Assembly: GCF_000621565.1 (NCBI RefSeq)
Contig: NZ_KK211307.1
Span: 313,406-377,405, forward strand
DNA length: 64,000 bases
From: Butyrivibrio sp. LB2008
GTDB taxonomy: Bacteria > Bacillota > Clostridia > Lachnospirales > Lachnospiraceae
Reading direction: 5' to 3'
Below are positions 61,575-64,000 of this stretch, one piece after another. The notes below the pieces were generated by a model. That model was not told the DNA's origin and searched no databases. It saw only the letters and a program-made list of their open reading frames with translations. The position numbers and the translations under genes are program-made. Position 1 is the stretch's first letter. The number at the start of each line of letters is the position of its first letter.

Positions 61575-62580
61575 TATGACGGGTCTTAAGTATTTTATAG
61601 TGCATATGTGTGTGGAGATAATCTGTTTTCATTTGCTGAGATATTATTATCCAACGGAATTGGCCGGGATAATTGCGCTTACATATGATTTTTTTGCATT
61701 TGTACCACAGGGGATAATCGGTGATTTTATAAAGAAGCATAATAAAGTACCGTATGAATCCATTGCCCATATATTTATGTTTATGAGTATCTTCCTGGTT
61801 TCATCTTCATTTCAGGCGGTTCATATGATCGGATATGTTTTTCTTGCGACCGGCAATGCGATACTTCATGAATGTGGAGCAATTGCGACAGTGGCAGATA
61901 GCGAAGGCAAGATGTTTCCGGCTGCACTGTTTGTTGCGGGCGGATCTTTCGGCCTTGTTATAGGACAGACATTTGGTATATATCAGATATCTTTGTATGT
62001 TCTTATTATTCCGCTATTGATTTCATGGCTCCTGACACTCACAACCAAAAAATCAGTCAGAGCTGTGAATTTTCCTGAATTTAAGTCTGCAAATTTGAAG
62101 AAGAATCCTGTCACCTTACTTGTGGCTGTCTTTGCTGTCACGGCAGTCAGAAGTTATATTGCGTATGCGATACCGATCTCATGGAAAAAAGAATTATGGC
62201 AGACGTTCCTTCTGTTTTTCATAATGGGATTGGGAAAAGGCATGGGAGGATTTGTTTCGGATAGGATAGGAGCAAGAAAAACAGCGCTATTTTCTACTTT
62301 GTCAGCGATACCGTTTCTCGTTGCCGGAGAGAATATCATGGTTTTATCAATAATCGGTGTTTGCTTGTTTTCAATGACAATGAGCATCACATTTGAGATG
62401 GCACTGAATGTCCTTCCCAAGGATCCGGGGCTCGCATTTGGTGTGACGACAATAGGACTGTTTTTTGGACTTCTTCCGGCCTTTTTCATCCAAGTCAGCA
62501 AGATGACTAATATTATGTTGGTGATAGTATTGTCTGTTTTGTGCTTTGTGATACTTTCTAAAACATTGAAAAAGAGCTGA
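61561..62580 (+). CDS. MFS-like transporter
   Basis: A 339-residue protein with about ten to eleven membrane segments. The inter-segment motif GKGMGGFVSDRIGARKTAL (residues about 225-243) matches the loop 2/8 motif of the major facilitator superfamily (G...DR.G.R). It is shorter than typical twelve-span members (about 400 residues). Substrate not predictable. The start is the ATG at 61561; the ATG at 61576 is also possible. Confidence 0.72.
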   Translation: MSKADMTGLKYFIVHMCVEIICFHLLRYYYPTELAGIIALTYDFFAFVPQGIIGDFIKKHNKVPYESIAHIFMFMSIFLVSSSFQAVHMIGYVFLATGNAILHECGAIATVADSEGKMFPAALFVAGGSFGLVIGQTFGIYQISLYVLIIPLLISWLLTLTTKKSVRAVNFPEFKSANLKKNPVTLLVAVFAVTAVRSYIAYAIPISWKKELWQTFLLFFIMGLGKGMGGFVSDRIGARKTALFSTLSAIPFLVAGENIMVLSIIGVCLFSMTMSITFEMALNVLPKDPGLAFGVTTIGLFFGLLPAFFIQVSKMTNIMLVIVLSVLCFVILSKTLKKS

Positions 62581-62669
62581 AGAGAATAAAAGATGGCTGT
62601 TGCTGTGGATTTGTGGAGGATCAAGGGAGGAAAGTGGTAGTGACAGGTGTTTATGAATAATTAAGAAAG

Positions 62670-62697
62670 TTGCGGATTTTAGCGGTTTTGCTATAAT
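62670..62697 (+). promoter_or_regulatory. Promoter of the Rpn-type nuclease gene
   Basis: TTGCGG (62670-62675), 16-base spacer, TATAAT (62692-62697), about 25 bases before the ATG. Confidence 0.55.
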
Positions 62698-62721
62698 ATA
62701 GTTGACTATAGGAGATGATAC

Positions 62722-63618
62722 ATGACCGCTAATGATGATATAAAGATAAACAGCAAGTACAAAGACACTATCTTTAGAAAACTGTTTGGAGAAAACAAAA
62801 AAAATGCCCTTAGCTTGTATAATGCAGTAAATGGTACTTCATATACAAATGAGGATGAACTTGAATTCACTACACTTGAAGATGTTATTTATATGAAAGC
62901 TAAGAATGATGTTTCATTTATATTTGATTCATCGCTAAGTCTATATGAACATCAGAGCACTTATAATCCTAATATGCCTTTAAGAGGTCTACTTTATTTT
63001 GCGGATTTATATAGAAAAATTGTACCTAATACAGAAAGTCTTTACATGTCAAAACTTGTAAGGATTCCTGCACCAAAGTATATTGTTTTCTATAACGGTA
63101 ATTCTTCCAAAATGCCGGATGATGTGATAGAACTTAAGTTATCATCTGCTTTTACTGGTAAAACAGAGCCGGGGAAATTTGAATGGACGGCTACAATGAT
63201 CAACATACGTGCTGACAAAAGCAGAGATATACTTGAAAAATGCCATATACTTAAGGAATATTCAACTTTTGTTGAAGAGGTAATTGTAAACAACAAAACA
63301 ATGAATATGAAAGATGCAGTAAATAAATCGGTTGAAGATTGTATAAAAAATAATGTATTAAAAGAGTTTTTGACAAACCACAGGAAGGAGGTTGTTGATA
63401 TGTGCTTAACTGAGTTTGATGAAATTAAATGGGGAGAACTAATGAAAGAAGAAGGCCGAGAAGAAGGCCGAGAAGAAGGCAGGCTAAATATTGTCTTTTC
63501 TTTAGTAAAAAAAGGCAAGCTTTCGCTTGATGAAGCAGCAGACGAACTTGGACTTGATGTACCGACAACCGAGAAATTACTTTCTGATAATGGAATTTCA
63601 ATTCCGTCAGTAGTATAA
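62722..63618 (+). CDS. Rpn/PD-(D/E)XK nuclease family 'transposase'
   Basis: A 298-residue protein of the Rpn (recombination-promoting nuclease, formerly transposase_31) family. The N-terminus (KINSKYKDTIFRKLFGE), the D...E-x-Q catalytic strand (DVSFIFDSSLSLYEHQSTYN) and the typical C-terminal charged repeat GREEGREEGR are visible. Such nucleases stimulate RecA-independent recombination. The 12-base repeat at 63452-63483 is slippage-prone. AGGAG precedes the ATG at 62722. Confidence 0.85.
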   Translation: MTANDDIKINSKYKDTIFRKLFGENKKNALSLYNAVNGTSYTNEDELEFTTLEDVIYMKAKNDVSFIFDSSLSLYEHQSTYNPNMPLRGLLYFADLYRKIVPNTESLYMSKLVRIPAPKYIVFYNGNSSKMPDDVIELKLSSAFTGKTEPGKFEWTATMINIRADKSRDILEKCHILKEYSTFVEEVIVNNKTMNMKDAVNKSVEDCIKNNVLKEFLTNHRKEVVDMCLTEFDEIKWGELMKEEGREEGREEGRLNIVFSLVKKGKLSLDEAADELGLDVPTTEKLLSDNGISIPSVV

Positions 63619-63634
63619 GACTTATTTGATTATT

Positions 63635-63661
63635 CGAACAGCTCCGTAGAGGAGCTGTTCG
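63635..63661 (+). terminator. Stem-loop after the Rpn-type gene
   Basis: An 11-base-pair perfect stem (CGAACAGCTCC with GGAGCTGTTCG) and a 5-base loop; the following T-tract is weak. Confidence 0.6.
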
Positions 63662-63739
63662 ATTTAGTTGTGTAGCATCTTTAATAAAACCCCCTGCTAT
63701 GCAGGGGGACAACAGCTGCTTCAGCTTACAGTAAAAAAA

Positions 63740-63791
63740 CCTCCCGTGCTAGAATTACTAAGGTTCGCCAACCAAAGTAAAGCACAGGAGG
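63740..63791 (+). promoter_or_regulatory. Hairpin hiding the tnpA ribosome-binding site
   Basis: CCTCCCGTGCT (63740-63750) pairs, with one mismatch, with AGCACAGGAGG (63781-63791), which contains the Shine-Dalgarno sequence. Sequestering structures of this kind limit transposase synthesis in IS200. Confidence 0.65.
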
Positions 63792-63800
63792 TAGTCCAAA

Positions 63801-64000
63801 ATGGACATGAATAGTTTATCACACACTAGATGGGAGTGTAAGTATCACATAGTATTTGCACCTAAGTTCAGGAGAAAGGTTGCGTATGGTCAGATCAAGC
63901 AGGACATTGCAAATATTCTCAGTACATTATGCAAGAGGAAAGGTGTAGAGATAATAGAGGCAGAAGTATGCCCAGATCACATACATATGCTGGTAAGGAT
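63801..64000 (+). CDS. tnpA: IS200/IS605 transposase TnpA, cut by the window end
   Basis: The first 66 codons of a Y1 (HUH) transposase. The N-terminus (HTRWECKYHIVFAPKFRRKV) and the HUH pair His60-Ile-His62 (CPDHIHML) are diagnostic. It cuts and rejoins single-stranded DNA. AGGAGG lies 9 bases before the ATG. The catalytic Tyr would lie beyond position 64000, so integrity is unknown. Confidence 0.92.
   Translation, partial: MDMNSLSHTRWECKYHIVFAPKFRRKVAYGQIKQDIANILSTLCKRKGVEIIEAEVCPDHIHMLVR

Larger units (their letters stand above)
63690..64000 (+). mobile_element. IS200/IS605-type element, left part only
   Basis: The element starts near a perfect 8-base-pair hairpin (CCCCCTGC, loop TAT, GCAGGGGG; 63690-63708), a typical subterminal structure recognised by TnpA. 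A second hairpin precedes the transposase gene, and the window ends inside tnpA. The exact left boundary and the right end cannot be seen. Confidence 0.7.

Overview
The window is one contiguous piece of a low-GC, Gram-positive anaerobe. Gene content points to a motile member of the Lachnospiraceae (Bacillota), most like the rumen/gut Butyrivibrio-Pseudobutyrivibrio group. The reasons are a clostridial-type fla/che super-operon (FliY, CheC, CheD, FlhG, FapA), an Ech-type membrane-bound [NiFe] hydrogenase, an acetyl-CoA-type MetA, a 2-hydroxyacyl-CoA dehydratase activase-like giant protein, and strong AGGAGG ribosome-binding sites. The genus is an inference; there is no rRNA in the window to confirm it. 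I saw no tRNA, rRNA or CRISPR array.

Layout. (1) 1-5850: end of the flagellar hook block (fliK partial, flgD, a TIGR02530-like gene, a giant flgE). (2) 5881-8450: an accessory island that splits the flagellar operon. It holds a BrnT/BrnA toxin-antitoxin pair, a stand-alone tyrosine-recombinase catalytic domain, and a divergently transcribed ribbon-helix-helix plus coiled-coil protein with a palindrome-rich promoter region. (3) 8764-30351: flbD, motAB, fliL, fliM, fliY, fliO-P-Q-R, flhB-A-F-G, ycgR, cheB-A-W-C-D, a small membrane protein, the flagellar sigma factor, fapA and one unknown gene. This block encodes motor, switch, export gate, chemotaxis signalling and late-gene control. (4) 30418-32245: a SwrB-like membrane protein and a protein with an MltG/LysM-like C-terminus. 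(5) 32308-36373: rpsB (with an apparent leader attenuator), tsf and minCDE. (6) 36456-47355: an OhrR-type MarR regulator, a CsoR/InrS-type metal sensor, then echABCDEF and hypFCDE, a nearly complete hydrogenase-plus-maturation cluster without hypA/hypB. (7) 47406-52787: mecA, an RluB/F-type pseudouridine synthase, ligA-metA and a small Tudor-like protein. (8) 52832-53368: two large imperfect palindromes between convergent genes. (9) 53378-62580: the 1417-residue double-ASKHA activase fusion, then poorly characterised membrane and sigma-like genes. (10) 62670-64000: an Rpn/PD-(D/E)XK 'transposase-like' nuclease and the left part of an IS200/IS605-type element cut off by the window end.

The core regions are ordinary. 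The most promising leads are the recombinase/RHH-coiled-coil island with paired, operator-bearing divergent promoters (7120-7420), the two long palindromes at 52832-53368, the truncated sigma-70-like protein coupled to an unknown partner downstream of a catalytically incomplete rhomboid-zinc-ribbon protein (58810-60876), the apparent out-of-frame start of flhB at a T-run, and the rpsB leader terminator.
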